From Nakamurella panacisegetis (GTDB lineage Bacteria > Actinomycetota > Actinomycetes > Mycobacteriales > Nakamurellaceae): a stretch of 64,000 nucleotides of DNA. The DNA lies in contig NZ_LT629710.1 of assembly GCF_900104535.1 (NCBI RefSeq), positions 62,001 through 126,000 on the forward strand. Direction: 5' to 3'. A model generated the notes under the pieces. The model made no database searches. It worked only from the letters and a program-made list of their open reading frames with translations, and had not been told where the DNA came from. The translations under genes and the position numbers were made by a program. Positions 1 to 9,585 of this stretch are shown here, in pieces (the stretch's first letter is position 1; the number at the start of each line of letters is the position of its first letter).

Positions 1-142
1 ACCTGCCTGATCCATGCAGAGGAATGGAGAAGTGCTTCGCGCGGTTAACCTATTGCGAGCAACGGTGCGCAGCGGACTCGCGTACCGAAGCCCACTGTGC
101 ACCGGTGCGACGAGGAACTGTTACCGCACCAGTGAGGAAGTC

Positions 143-358
143 ATGAGCACCGCAACAAAGGCCAAGACCGCCGCGCGGCAGCGGGTCGTATCCGAGATCG
201 ACACGATGCTGCAGATCAACGGGAACACCCCGACCGCGCACGACTGGGTCCCCCGCGTCGTGATGATGAAGTACGAGATCCGCTGCGCCAACCACCCCAC
301 CGACGCCGAGCTGGCCGAGTGCTACTCCGTCGCCAAGGAACTCGCCGAACGCAGCTGA
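143..358 (+). CDS. Small hypothetical protein (71 aa)
   Basis: The open frame reaches further upstream, but the ATG at 143 is preceded by GAGGAAG two bases away, so I start there. The product is short, soluble and charged, with no signal peptide or membrane segment. It begins with a Lys/Ala-rich stretch and continues into a probable helical segment with two cysteines (CANH and ECY). I do not recognise a family. It lies just upstream of the pantothenate operon on the same strand, with a 53-base gap, so co-transcription is possible but not shown. Confidence 0.6.
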   Translation: MSTATKAKTAARQRVVSEIDTMLQINGNTPTAHDWVPRVVMMKYEIRCANHPTDAELAECYSVAKELAERS

Positions 359-411
359 GCGCCGCCGTTCGGTGGCGCCGGGCCCGGTCGGCGGTAGGGC
401 AGGATTCTCGT

Positions 412-1260
412 ATGACCGAGCCGTCAGGGACGAAGGCGACGCCGGCGGAGCTCGCCGCCGCCACCGGACCGGGGGGCCCGGCCGAGCCCGCGAACCGCGC
501 GGCGGAGCTGGGACGGGTATCCGTGGTCGGCTCCGGCCGGCTGGGAACAGCGCTGGTCAGCGCCCTCGCTGCGGCCCGGGTGGACGTCAGTGGCCCGCAT
601 GGCCGCGGCTATCCGGGTCCGTCTCCGTCTCGGCCCGACGACCTCATCGTGCTCTGTGTGCCGGACGCGGCGATCGCCGCGGCGGCGCTTCTGATCCCCC
701 CTGGACCCCTGGTCGGGCACTGCTCGGGGGCCAGCGGACTGGCCGTTCTGGCCCCCCATCGGGCCTTCTCGATGCATCCAGTGATGACGTTCACACCCGA
801 TTCGCCGCCGAACGTGTTCCAGGGCGTCGGCGCCGCCGTCGACGGCACCGACGCCGACGCGCTCCACCTGGCATCGGGTCTGGCCATCCGGCTCGGGATG
901 CGCCCGTTCATCGTCGCCCCGGCCGACCGCGCCGCGTATCACGCGGCGACCGCCATGGCCGCGAATTTCCTGGTCACCCTGGAGTCCGCGGCCGGAGCCC
1001 TGATGCGTTCCGCCGGGGCCGACCCCGCGCTGCTGCTCCCGCTGGCCCGCGCCGCCCTGGAGAACTGGGGCCGGATCGGCGATGCCGCACTCACAGGACC
1101 GGTGGCCCGGGGTGACGAACGGACCGTCCAGGCGCATCGCGAAGCGATCGCGCAACGGGTACCGGAGTACCTGCCGCTATTCGACTCGCTCGCCGACGCC
1201 ACCCGCCGACTCGCCGCCGGCGTGGTCGATAGTTCCAGCGACACAAGGACTTACACATGA
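412..1260 (+). CDS. Rossmann-fold DUF2520 protein at the head of the pan operon
   Basis: The 282-aa protein has an N-terminal Rossmann fold with the dinucleotide motif VVGSGRLG near residues 38-45, followed by a helical C-terminal half of the DUF2520 / ketopantoate-reductase-like type. The segment HPVMTF, a family hallmark, lies mid-protein. The first 35 residues are a disordered Ala/Pro/Gly extension. I chose ATG 412; the frame is open upstream without a better start. The stop overlaps the panC start (ATGA). In actinobacteria this family commonly precedes panC, which suggests a role linked to pantothenate or ketopantoate. The substrate is not established. Confidence 0.85.
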   Translation: MTEPSGTKATPAELAAATGPGGPAEPANRAAELGRVSVVGSGRLGTALVSALAAARVDVSGPHGRGYPGPSPSRPDDLIVLCVPDAAIAAAALLIPPGPLVGHCSGASGLAVLAPHRAFSMHPVMTFTPDSPPNVFQGVGAAVDGTDADALHLASGLAIRLGMRPFIVAPADRAAYHAATAMAANFLVTLESAAGALMRSAGADPALLLPLARAALENWGRIGDAALTGPVARGDERTVQAHREAIAQRVPEYLPLFDSLADATRRLAAGVVDSSSDTRTYT

Positions 1261-2096
1261 TCGTGGTCACCACCGTCGACGACCTGCGCACCGCGCTGCG
1301 CGATCGGGCCGGCCGCTCCGTCGGGTTCGTCCCGACCATGGGCGCGCTGCACCGTGGTCACCTGGAACTGCTGCACCGGGCCCGGGCCGAGAACGACGTC
1401 GTGGTGCTGTCGGTGTTCGTGAACCCGGCCCAGTTCAACGACCCGGCCGACCTCGCGGCCTACCCCCGCACCGACGAGGCCGACCGCGCCCACGCCGAGC
1501 AGGCCGGTGTCGACATCTACTTCGCCCCGACGGCGGAAGCCGTCTACCCGCCTGGGTTCAGCGCGACCGTCGCCCTGTCCGGACCGATCGTCGAGACCTT
1601 CGAGGGGGCACGGCGGGGGGCCGGACACTTCCACGGCGTCACCACCGTCGTGACCAAGCTGTTCGGCATGGTGCGGCCCGACCGGGCCTACTTCGGCCAG
1701 AAGGACGCCCAGCAGTTGCGGGTGGTCCGGGCCATGGTGGCCGATCTCAACATCGACGTGCGGATCGTGGACGTGCCGACCGTGCGCGAACCCGACGGGC
1801 TCGCCCTGTCCAGCCGCAACGTCCGCCTCTCGGCCGACGAGCGGGCCACCGCGCTCGGCCTGAGCCGGGCCCTGACCGCCGGTGAAGCGGCGCACCGGCG
1901 CGGAGTGACCGCCGCCGAGATCGTCCTGGCCGCCGAACTGGTGCTGTCCGAGTTCGGCGTCAACCCGGAGTACCTGGCGGTGGTGGACGACGCGGACTTC
2001 CGCCAGCTGCACGAGGTCCCGCCACCCGGATCGGTCCTGATCGTCGCGGCCGAGGTCGGACGCACCCGCCTGATCGACAACGTCGTGCTCACCTGA
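1257..2096 (+). CDS. panC: Pantothenate synthetase
   Basis: PanC ligates pantoate and beta-alanine, using ATP through a pantoyl-adenylate, to make pantothenate in the cytosol. At 279 aa it is normal length. The nucleotidyl-transferase signature PTMGALHRGH lies at residues 26-35, the pantoate-binding FVNPAQF about 20 residues later, and the REPDGLALSSRN segment carries the KMSKS-equivalent serines. It overlaps the upstream DUF2520 gene by 4 bp and is followed 38 bp later by panB, so the three genes form a pantothenate operon. Confidence 0.96.
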   Translation: MIVVTTVDDLRTALRDRAGRSVGFVPTMGALHRGHLELLHRARAENDVVVLSVFVNPAQFNDPADLAAYPRTDEADRAHAEQAGVDIYFAPTAEAVYPPGFSATVALSGPIVETFEGARRGAGHFHGVTTVVTKLFGMVRPDRAYFGQKDAQQLRVVRAMVADLNIDVRIVDVPTVREPDGLALSSRNVRLSADERATALGLSRALTAGEAAHRRGVTAAEIVLAAELVLSEFGVNPEYLAVVDDADFRQLHEVPPPGSVLIVAAEVGRTRLIDNVVLT

Positions 2097-2134
2097 GAAT
2101 CGACGACGATTCAGCCAGCGCAAGGAGAACAGGT

Positions 2135-3013
2135 ATGTCGAGCAAACCAGCCGCCGCCGCGGGCCGCGGCCAGATCACCATCCCGCACCTGCGGGCCCTG
2201 AAGGATGCGGGCACGCCGATCGTCATGGTGACGGCCTACGACTACCCCAGTGCCCGGGCCGCCGAGGCGGCCGGCGTGGACATCGTGCTGGTCGGCGATT
2301 CCGGCGCCCAGACCGTCCTCGGGTACCCGAGCACCGTCCCGGTCAGCACCGACGAGATGCTCGTGCTGGCCGCCGCGACCCGCCGCGGAACCACCACCGC
2401 CCTGTTGGTGGCCGACCTCCCCTTCGGTTCCTACGAGGTCAGTGACGAACAGGCGGTGGCCACCGCGATCCGGTTCGTCAAGGAAGCCGGGGCCGACGCG
2501 GTGAAGCTGGAGGGCGGGGGCGTGATGTCGGTCCGCCGGGCCGCCGCCGTCGTCGCCGCCGGGGTGCCGGTCATGGGCCACGTCGGCCTCACCCCCCAGA
2601 CGGCCACCGCGCTCGGCGGCTACAAGGCACAGGGCCGCAACGCCGACTCGGCCATCGCGATCGCCCGGGGCGCCCTGGCCCTGCAGGAGGCCGGTTGCTT
2701 CAGCCTCGTCTTCGAGGCCGTCCCGAACGCGGTGACCGCCGCCCTGATGCCGCGCGTCGGCATCCCGGTGATCGGCATCGGCGCCGGTCCCGACACCGAC
2801 GGCCAGGTGCTGGTGTTCCACGACCTGCTGGGCATCCGCGACGGCGGGGGCGCCCGGTTCGTCAAGCGGTACGCCGACCTCCAGCAGGCCATGAACGACG
2901 GTGTCGCCGCCTACGCCGATGACGTCCGCTCCGGCGCCTACCCGACCGCCGAGCACGGCTACTCCATCGACCCGGTGCAGCTGGCCCGCTTCACCGAGAC
3001 CCTCGACGATTGA
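2135..3013 (+). CDS. panB: 3-methyl-2-oxobutanoate hydroxymethyltransferase
   Basis: PanB transfers a hydroxymethyl group from 5,10-methylene-THF to alpha-ketoisovalerate, giving ketopantoate, the first committed step of pantothenate synthesis. The 292-aa protein shows the Mg-binding VGDS motif near residue 48, ADLPFGSY, KLEGG, GHVGLTPQ and FEAVP, which holds the catalytic glutamate. An AAGGAGAACAGGT ribosome-binding region precedes ATG 2135. It is the last gene of the pan operon. A ketopantoate reductase homologue that could supply the next step lies at 9.6 kb. Confidence 0.96.
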   Translation: MSSKPAAAAGRGQITIPHLRALKDAGTPIVMVTAYDYPSARAAEAAGVDIVLVGDSGAQTVLGYPSTVPVSTDEMLVLAAATRRGTTTALLVADLPFGSYEVSDEQAVATAIRFVKEAGADAVKLEGGGVMSVRRAAAVVAAGVPVMGHVGLTPQTATALGGYKAQGRNADSAIAIARGALALQEAGCFSLVFEAVPNAVTAALMPRVGIPVIGIGAGPDTDGQVLVFHDLLGIRDGGGARFVKRYADLQQAMNDGVAAYADDVRSGAYPTAEHGYSIDPVQLARFTETLDD

Positions 3014-3044
3014 CACCCGTCCGGCGTCCGTAGTCTGTCGGGTC

Positions 3045-3596
3045 ATGGGCAAGGTCTATGACGGTATCGACGGCACCCTGGCCGCGTGGCTGACGGCGCA
3101 GCCGATGTTCGTCGTGGCCACCGCCCCGCTGGCCGCGGACGGGCTGATCAACGTCTCGCCCAAGGGCATGGCGGGCACGTTCGCCGTCGTCGACGACCAC
3201 ACCGTGGCCTACCTCGATCTGACCGGCAGCGGGGTCGAGACCATCGCCCATCTCCGGCAGAACGGGCGCATCGTGCTGATGTTCACCGCGTTCGACGGGC
3301 GCCCGACCATCGTCCGGCTGCACGGGACCGGACGCGTGGTGTGGCCCGACGACGAGGGGTTCGCGTCGCTGTTGCCGCTGTTCTCCGAGCATCCGGGGGT
3401 GCGGTCGATCATCGTCGTCGACGTCCAGCGCGTGTCCGATTCCTGCGGGTACGCCGTGCCGCGGATGACCTACGTGCAGGATCGCGACGTGCTGGACCTG
3501 TCCAACGCCAAGAAGGGCGAGGAGAAGCTGGCCGAATACCGCCGCAGCAAGAATTCCCGTAGCCTGGACGGGTTGCCCGGTCTGCCGGAGCGGTGA
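3045..3596 (+). CDS. Pyridoxamine 5'-phosphate oxidase-fold protein
   Basis: The 183-aa protein has the split-barrel flavin-binding fold. FVVATAPLAADGLINVSPKG at the N-terminus and the later DSCGYAVP segment resemble actinobacterial PPOX-family proteins that bind FMN or F420. Residues around VSPKGMAGTF and LHGTGRVVWPDD fit the barrel strands. I chose ATG 3045 because the open frame upstream overlaps panB. The family is diverse, so the substrate cannot be named. It ends three bases from a convergent DMT-transporter gene. Confidence 0.8.
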   Translation: MGKVYDGIDGTLAAWLTAQPMFVVATAPLAADGLINVSPKGMAGTFAVVDDHTVAYLDLTGSGVETIAHLRQNGRIVLMFTAFDGRPTIVRLHGTGRVVWPDDEGFASLLPLFSEHPGVRSIIVVDVQRVSDSCGYAVPRMTYVQDRDVLDLSNAKKGEEKLAEYRRSKNSRSLDGLPGLPER

Positions 3597-3599
3597 CGC

Positions 3600-4469
3600 T
3601 CAGGCCAGCCGGAGCACCATCGTCCCGGCGGCGATGACCACGGCGGCCCCGATCCGGTAGCGGTCGGCCTTCTCCTTCAGGACGAGCACGGCGGTGACCG
3701 TGGCGAACAGGATCGACGTCTCCCGCAGCGCGGCCACGGCGGCCACCGGCGCCCTGGTCATCGCCCACAGCACCAGGCCGTACGCGCCGACGTTGGCCAG
3801 TCCCCCGACGGCACCCACCCACCACCGGGTACGGACCGCGGCGACCAGCACGGCCGGCCGGCGCAGCAGCGTCCAGCCCATCATCGGCAGCGCGGTGAAC
3901 AGGAAGATCCACGCGGTGTAGGTGGCCGGCGCCCCGGATGCCCGGGATCCGGCCCCGTCGATCAACGTGTACGAGGCGATGACCACGGCATTGAGCAGGG
4001 CCAGCCCCGTCGCCCGGGACAGGTGGACCCTGCGCCTCGACCGCCCCGAACGCGACCGGCCGAAGAACCCGCCCGCACCGATTCCCCAGATGCCGCAACA
4101 GATCAGAGCCACACCCAACCACTCCCCGGCGGTCAGGTGCTCGCCGATCAGCGGCCCGCTGACGATCGCCACCAACAGCGGGGCGGTTCCCCGCATCAGG
4201 GGGTAGGTCTGGCTCATGTCACCGGCCCGATAGGCCGCGGCGACCAGCGGGTAGTAGATCGTCTGGGCGATCACCGACCCGGCGACGTTGATCCAGGCGG
4301 CCCCGTGGATGGCCGGGAGGAACGGCAGAGCGACGGCGCAGGCCAACGCGCCGCCACCGGCGATCAGGACGGTGGCCAGGTACCCCTCAGGGGACATCTT
4401 GACCAGCGTGTTCCACAGCACGTGCAGTACGGCCGCGGCCAGTACCACCGCGACGACTCCACCGGGCAC
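3600..4469 (-). CDS. EamA/DMT-family transporter
   Basis: The 289-aa membrane protein has about ten hydrophobic segments arranged as two EamA repeats: one from the N-terminus to about residue 135, the second from GLALLNAVVIASYTLIDG to the C-terminus. A basic cytoplasmic loop (RSRSGRSRRR) joins the two halves. Such proteins export or import small metabolites through the inner membrane; the substrate is unknown here. The start is GTG. It lies just downstream of the dha operon on the same strand, with a 25-bp gap, so it may be read through from that operon. Confidence 0.85.
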   Translation of the reverse strand: MPGGVVAVVLAAAVLHVLWNTLVKMSPEGYLATVLIAGGGALACAVALPFLPAIHGAAWINVAGSVIAQTIYYPLVAAAYRAGDMSQTYPLMRGTAPLLVAIVSGPLIGEHLTAGEWLGVALICCGIWGIGAGGFFGRSRSGRSRRRVHLSRATGLALLNAVVIASYTLIDGAGSRASGAPATYTAWIFLFTALPMMGWTLLRRPAVLVAAVRTRWWVGAVGGLANVGAYGLVLWAMTRAPVAAVAALRETSILFATVTAVLVLKEKADRYRIGAAVVIAAGTMVLRLA

Positions 4470-4494
4470 CGAGCGAGGATACTCGGCCGCCCCC

Positions 4495-6933
4495 TCAGCC
4501 CTGCGTGCGCAACAGTTCCTTGATCAACGGGATACGGACCGGAGCGACCGACAACTCGTGTACGCCGCGGGCCACCAGACCCAGGGCGTGCTCCGGCATT
4601 CCGGCGATCTCACCGCACACCGCGACCGGCGTTCCGGAGGCGACGGCGAACCCGCACAGCTGATCCAGCAGCCGCTGGATGGCCGTCGCCGACGGGTCCA
4701 GCAGATCGGCGACGCCGGTCTCGGTGCGGTCGGCCGCCATCGTGTAGCTGGTCAGGTCGTTGGACCCGATGGACACGAAGTCACTGACCGCGCAGATCTC
4801 GTCGGCGGCCAGAGCGGCCGCGGGCACCTCGATCATCACGCCGATCTCGTCCGGGGCCTGGAACGGCACCCCGCTCTCGCCGAGGGAGACGACGGCCTGT
4901 TCCACCGCGGCCCGGAACGCGACCACCTCCGCCGCGACCGACACCATGGGGGCCATGACCGACACGCGGTGACCGACGGACGCGCGGCAGATCGCCCGCA
5001 GCTGGGTCTGCAGCAGGTCAGGGTGAGCGAGCAGGTAGCGCAAGCCGCGGACCCCGAGAAAACCGTTGTGCTGGGGGTCCAGATCCAGTGCGGTGACCGG
5101 CTTGTCACCACCGGCGTCCAGCACCCGGACCACGATCGGCCGGTCCCCCAGGACGTCGAAGATGGCCGTGAGATCGGCCGTCTGGACGTCCTCGTCCGGG
5201 TAGGTGTCGCGGTCCAGGACCAGCAGTTCCGTACGGAGCAGCCCGACGCCGTCGGCTCCGGACGCGACCGCGGCCCTGGCGTCGGCCAGCGATCCGATGT
5301 TGGCCACCACCAGGATCTGCCGCCCGTCGGCGAGGTGCACCGGGCCGTGCGCCGCCTGCGTACGGGCCTGGGCGGCGTCGGTCATCTCGGTGATCCGGCG
5401 ACGGATGTCGGCCGCCTGGTCCGCGTCGGGCGACACCCGGACGGTGCCACGGTCACCGTCGAGCACCAGCTCGGTCCCGGCCGGGAGGCGACCGATCTCG
5501 TCACCGGCGCGCAGGATCATCGGAAGGCCGAGGCCGCGGGCCACGATCACCGCGTGGGCGGTGGTGGAACTCCGGGAGAGCACCACACCGACCGCTCCCC
5601 GCTCGAGCAGCACCGGCACCTCGCCGGGACCGAGGTCGTCGGCGAAGACGACGGCCCCCTGCAGCCGGGACGGAATCCGGTCGACGACGACGCCCAGTTC
5701 GGCCAGCACGGCCGCGCCGGCCTCGCGAACGTCGACCGCGCGTGCCGCGACCAGTTCGTCGACGTCGGCGGCCAGCGCGTCGGCGGTGGAACCGACCGAC
5801 GACCACCAGGCGGCCGCGGCGGACCCGCCGGCGTCCAGCTCGGCGTCGGCGGCGCTGCGCAACTCCGGATCGGTCAGCAGGATGGCGTGAGCCACCTCGA
5901 ACTGGTTGCCGGCGGACAGCTTCTGAGCGGCCGCGGCGATCGCCCCGTCCAGCCGGTCGCGCTCGGTGGCCGGATCGTGGTCACCGCCGGCGGCCGCGTC
6001 GTCGCCGGTCAGCTGCCGCGGCGCCCGGTCGAGCCGGACCAGCGGCCCCATGGCCAGGCCGGGGGCTCCGGGGGTGGCCCGCAGCACCGAGTTGACGATG
6101 GCCGGGCCACCAACAGGACGCAGGGTGCCGGCGTTTCCCATCCGGGCCGGGGCGGCCCCCATGGCCGCCGGGGCGAGGCGGCGGGGCCGGTCGACCGTCT
6201 CTCCGAACCCGCCGGAGATCAGCGCGGTGACGATGGCCGCCGCGTCCGGCGCGTCCGGTCCGGACGCGATCACCTCGACCGTGTCACCGCCGCGCAGGGC
6301 CAGTCCGACGACCCGCAGCACGGCCCGCAGGTGGACCGGGGGCTCGCCCGGACGGCCGATCGTCACCTGCACGTCCCAGCCGGTCAGCGCCCGGATCAGC
6401 GCGGCCACCGGGCGGGCGTGCAGACCGAGCGGGTTGACGACCGAGACCGTGGCCTTCACCACCTGATCCCGGGCGTCCGGGGCCGGGACGGAATCGCCGG
6501 CCGACCGAGCCGAAACGCTCGCCTCGATGTCCGGTTCCGGTCCGTCACCCGACGGGCCGCCCGCGGAGCGGGCCGAGGCGGCGACCTGGTCGACGTCGCC
6601 GCCGCCCTCTGCGGTCACCGCGGCGGAGACCGCTCCTTCGACCAGTGGGGCGTCGACGATGCGGATCCGGGCCGCCGCCTCCGGGTCGAGGAACTCCACT
6701 GCCATCTCGGCGGTGAGGACGGCACTGCCCAGGTCGTAGAGCAGCACCGCGCCGTCGCCGGTGTCGGCCTTGGCGATGGCCTCGTTGATCAGGTCGAACG
6801 ACGTCCCAATGCCCCCGTCGTCGGTGCCCCCGGCCGGGGCGATGACCACCGACGGCGCCATCTGCCGGGCCAGCTCCGCGCTGCCCCGGGCCAGATCGGC
6901 GCTGTGGGACACCAGGATCAGCCCCACCGACAC
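4495..6933 (-). CDS. dhaM: DhaM-HPr-EI fusion, phosphoryl donor of the PTS-dependent dihydroxyacetone kinase
   Basis: This 812-aa protein joins three phosphotransfer domains. Residues 1 to about 125 are a mannose-type EIIA (DhaM) with the active histidine in LVSHS. An HPr domain around residue 165 carries GLHARP. From about residue 280 an Enzyme I module has the swivelling-domain histidine in STTAHAVIVAR, the PEP-site motif GVGLLRTE and the catalytic cysteine in VAVCGE. It can therefore take phosphate from PEP and pass it internally to DhaL-bound ADP. The start is GTG, 3 bp after dhaL. Two Ala/Gly-rich linkers separate the domains. Confidence 0.93.
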   Translation of the reverse strand: MSVGLILVSHSADLARGSAELARQMAPSVVIAPAGGTDDGGIGTSFDLINEAIAKADTGDGAVLLYDLGSAVLTAEMAVEFLDPEAAARIRIVDAPLVEGAVSAAVTAEGGGDVDQVAASARSAGGPSGDGPEPDIEASVSARSAGDSVPAPDARDQVVKATVSVVNPLGLHARPVAALIRALTGWDVQVTIGRPGEPPVHLRAVLRVVGLALRGGDTVEVIASGPDAPDAAAIVTALISGGFGETVDRPRRLAPAAMGAAPARMGNAGTLRPVGGPAIVNSVLRATPGAPGLAMGPLVRLDRAPRQLTGDDAAAGGDHDPATERDRLDGAIAAAAQKLSAGNQFEVAHAILLTDPELRSAADAELDAGGSAAAAWWSSVGSTADALAADVDELVAARAVDVREAGAAVLAELGVVVDRIPSRLQGAVVFADDLGPGEVPVLLERGAVGVVLSRSSTTAHAVIVARGLGLPMILRAGDEIGRLPAGTELVLDGDRGTVRVSPDADQAADIRRRITEMTDAAQARTQAAHGPVHLADGRQILVVANIGSLADARAAVASGADGVGLLRTELLVLDRDTYPDEDVQTADLTAIFDVLGDRPIVVRVLDAGGDKPVTALDLDPQHNGFLGVRGLRYLLAHPDLLQTQLRAICRASVGHRVSVMAPMVSVAAEVVAFRAAVEQAVVSLGESGVPFQAPDEIGVMIEVPAAALAADEICAVSDFVSIGSNDLTSYTMAADRTETGVADLLDPSATAIQRLLDQLCGFAVASGTPVAVCGEIAGMPEHALGLVARGVHELSVAPVRIPLIKELLRTQG

Positions 6934-6936
6934 GGC

Positions 6937-7590
6937 CTAGACCGCCGTTCCGGTGGCATGCGATGCGGCACTGGCCGCCAGCGACTCCAGGATGTACGCG
7001 GTGCTCTGCGCGCCCGGATCGACGTGGCCGATTGATCGTTCGCCGAGATACGAGGCCCGACCCTTCCGGGCCTGGAGCGGCGCGGTGGCCGCAGCGCCCG
7101 CCGCCGCCGCCTCGGCCGCCGCGGCCAGCACGCCGGCGACGTCGGCGCCGGCCTCCGCCGCCTTGGTGGCCGCGTCGGCCGCCGGGCTGAGCGCGTCGAC
7201 CATCGTCTTGTCGCCCAGTTCGGCCTTGCCGCGGGCCACCACGCCGTCGCGGGCGGCGACCAGTCCGGCCGCGACCAGGGCGCCGTCCAGTTCCGCGGCG
7301 CCGCCGAGCACGGTGCTGCCGCGCAGGAACGCCGTGCCGAACAACGGGCCGGACGCGCCGCCGACGGTGGAGATCAGTGTGGTCGCGACGAGCGCCATCA
7401 CCTTGGCCGGGGTCTCCGGTTCGGTCGACCGCAGCTTGGTCAGGACGGCGGAGAACCCGCGGGCCAGATTCTCACCGTGGTCACCGTCGCCGATCTCCTG
7501 ATCGAGTTGGGTCAGCTCCGTGCGGCGCTGCGCGATGACCGCGCCCAGTGCCCGGATTGCCGCGACCAACGACTCGGCGTCGTAGCCCAT
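6937..7590 (-). CDS. dhaL: Dihydroxyacetone kinase ADP-binding subunit DhaL
   Basis: DhaL holds ADP/ATP as a bound cofactor and transfers phosphate to the dihydroxyacetone bound on DhaK. The 217-aa protein has the diagnostic LDQEIGDGDHGENLARGF, whose aspartates bind Mg and nucleotide, near residues 29-46. It also has the helical-barrel motifs GGASGPLFGTAFLRG, GDKTMVDAL and ARKGRASYLGERSIGHVDPGA. It sits between dhaK (6-bp gap) and dhaM (3-bp gap) in one minus-strand operon. Confidence 0.95.
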   Translation of the reverse strand: MGYDAESLVAAIRALGAVIAQRRTELTQLDQEIGDGDHGENLARGFSAVLTKLRSTEPETPAKVMALVATTLISTVGGASGPLFGTAFLRGSTVLGGAAELDGALVAAGLVAARDGVVARGKAELGDKTMVDALSPAADAATKAAEAGADVAGVLAAAAEAAAAGAAATAPLQARKGRASYLGERSIGHVDPGAQSTAYILESLAASAASHATGTAV

Positions 7591-7596
7591 ATGAGT

Positions 7597-8598
7597 TCAC
7601 AGTCCTCTTCGAAGGGCGACGGTGTGCACCGGCGCGTCCCAGAGCTCGACGAACTCGTCGTCGAGCTTGAGCAGGGTGATGGACATTCCTTGCATTTCCA
7701 GCGCCGTGATGTAGTTGCCGACCAACGACCGCTCCACCTCGATGCCCTTGCCGTGCAGATACTTTCGTGCCGAATTGTAGGCGAGGTACAGCTCCACCTC
7801 GGGCGTGCCGCCCATCCCGTTGACGAACAGCAGGGTGCGGTCGCCGGAGGCGAACGGCAGATCCTCGACGATGGTGGACAGCAGGATCTCCACGATCTCG
7901 TCGGCCGGGGCCAGCTTGCGGGTTTCCCGTCCGGGCTCGCCGTGGATCCCGATCCCGATCTCCATCTCGTCCTCGGCCAGATTGAACGACGGTTCCCCGG
8001 AATGTGGGACGGTGCACGCCCGCAGGGCCATGCCCATGGACCGGACCTGCGAGTTCACCCGCTGGGCGATGGCCGTCACCGCGTCGAGGTCGTCGCCCCG
8101 GGCCGCGGCCGCACCGGCGATCTTCTCCAGCAGGACGGTGCCGCCAACGCCGCGCCGGCCGGCAGTCCAGGTCGAGTCCTGCACGGCGACGTCGTCGTCG
8201 ACCACGACGGCCGAGACCCGCAGGCCCTCGGCCTCGGCCAGTTCGGCGGCCATCTCGAAGTTGAGGACGTCCCCCGTGTAGTTCTTGACGATGTGCAGCA
8301 CGCCCGCGCCGCCGTCGACCGCCTTGGTGGCATCCAGGATCTGGTCGGGCGTCGGCGAGGTGAACACCGCCCCGGGTACGGCCGCGTCGAGCATGCCCTC
8401 ACCGACGTAGCCGACGTGCAGCGGTTCGTGGCCACTGCCACCGCCGGAGACCAGGGCCACCTTGCCGGCGATCGGGGCGCCGGCCCGGGTGACGTAGGTG
8501 GGGTTGCGGTGCAGGGTCAGCAGGTCGGCGTGGGCCGCCGCGACGCCGTCGAGGGCCTCGTCCACCACAGTGGCCGGGTCGTTGATGATCTTCTTCAT
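7597..8598 (-). CDS. dhaK: Dihydroxyacetone kinase substrate-binding subunit DhaK
   Basis: DhaK binds dihydroxyacetone covalently as a hemiaminal on a histidine. The 333-aa protein has [15 protein letters not shown], which holds the substrate-binding histidine, and [10 protein letters not shown], both hallmarks of the family. A perfect AAGGAG lies just upstream of ATG 8598. It is the first gene of the dhaKLM operon, so the operon promoter should lie in the 97-bp gap between 8599 and 8695. I saw no clear operator there and no DhaR- or DhaS-type regulator nearby. Confidence 0.95.
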   Translation of the reverse strand: MKKIINDPATVVDEALDGVAAAHADLLTLHRNPTYVTRAGAPIAGKVALVSGGGSGHEPLHVGYVGEGMLDAAVPGAVFTSPTPDQILDATKAVDGGAGVLHIVKNYTGDVLNFEMAAELAEAEGLRVSAVVVDDDVAVQDSTWTAGRRGVGGTVLLEKIAGAAAARGDDLDAVTAIAQRVNSQVRSMGMALRACTVPHSGEPSFNLAEDEMEIGIGIHGEPGRETRKLAPADEIVEILLSTIVEDLPFASGDRTLLFVNGMGGTPEVELYLAYNSARKYLHGKGIEVERSLVGNYITALEMQGMSITLLKLDDEFVELWDAPVHTVALRRGL

Positions 8599-8695
8599 CG
8601 CGCACTCCTTTGTGCTCCGTGATGGGGCTGGCTCGGACTGGACCGTGATGACGCCGCCCGTTCGCCCTCCGGCGACCGGTGAAGACCGCCGGTGA

Positions 8696-9496
8696 TCAAC
8701 TTCCGGACGGCGCGGACCGAAGGCGCACGGACAGGCACGTCACGCACCCCTCCATCTTCTCGAACTCGCTGATGTCGACGACGACCGGGGTGTACCCGAG
8801 ATCGGCGATGAGATCCGCGGATCGCGGCGCGGACGCCGCCATCAGCAGACGCCCCTGTCCGAGATCGACGACGTGGGCGCCGCCCTCCTCGGGCATGGGC
8901 CGGAAATGCGGGTAGAACGACGGGTCGTCGACCACCGGCGGATAGCCGATGACGGTGCCGTCGGGCAACGCGGTGACGGCCGACTTCAAATGCAGGGCCT
9001 TGGTCAGCGGGACGGCGATGACGTTGCCGCCCAACGGTTCCAGGATGGCACGGAACTCGGCGATCCCGGCCGCGTCGGTCCGTCCCCCGCGGCCGACGTA
9101 GACCGTCGACCCGATCTTGAGGACGTCGCCGCCGTCCAGCGACCCGGCCGTCATGGTGCGCACCGGATATCCGAGGTCGCGGAGCGCGGCGGCCGTTCCG
9201 GCCGTCTCCGGCTTGCGCTCGTCGGCGCCGGGATTGGTGATCACGGCCGTCCCGCCGAACATCACGGCGGCATCCTCGACGAACACCGAGTCCGGGCAGT
9301 CGAAGGCCGGGTCCACCTCGATGGTGTGCCAGCCGTTACCGGTGAGGGCGTCGACGTACCCCTGCCACTGCGCACCGGCCAGGTCGATGTCGATCGGGCT
9401 GCGGTCGATGTGCGTGACCAGGCCCTGGGCCAACCGCGGCGACGGACGGCGGATCAGGGCCCGCCGGGACATGTCCGGAGCGGCGTCGAACGGCAT
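8696..9496 (-). CDS. Dimethylargininase (DDAH)-type amidinotransferase-superfamily hydrolase
   Basis: The 266-aa protein belongs to the DDAH branch of the guanidino-group-modifying superfamily, which hydrolyses methylated arginines to citrulline. The substrate-binding [10 protein letters not shown] segment, the catalytic histidine in LHLKSAVT and the nucleophilic cysteine in GCVTCLSVR near the C-terminus are all present. It is the usual length. It is transcribed alone on the minus strand, upstream of dhaK, with no other arginine-metabolism gene beside it. Confidence 0.88.
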   Translation of the reverse strand: MPFDAAPDMSRRALIRRPSPRLAQGLVTHIDRSPIDIDLAGAQWQGYVDALTGNGWHTIEVDPAFDCPDSVFVEDAAVMFGGTAVITNPGADERKPETAGTAAALRDLGYPVRTMTAGSLDGGDVLKIGSTVYVGRGGRTDAAGIAEFRAILEPLGGNVIAVPLTKALHLKSAVTALPDGTVIGYPPVVDDPSFYPHFRPMPEEGGAHVVDLGQGRLLMAASAPRSADLIADLGYTPVVVDISEFEKMEGCVTCLSVRLRSAPSGS

Positions 9497-9585
9497 CTGT
9501 GAACTCCCGAGGATGACCCCGCGGGCGACCGCGGCGAGGAGTCTCTCCCCTCACCTGCAGACCCTAGTGGTGTCCGTGACACCGT

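Noticed and set aside
4288-7035. Plus-strand frame of 915 codons opposite the dhaM and EamA genes
   Set aside because: It is the antisense shadow of dhaM in GC-rich DNA: Arg/Gly/His-rich, no domain, no ribosome-binding site.
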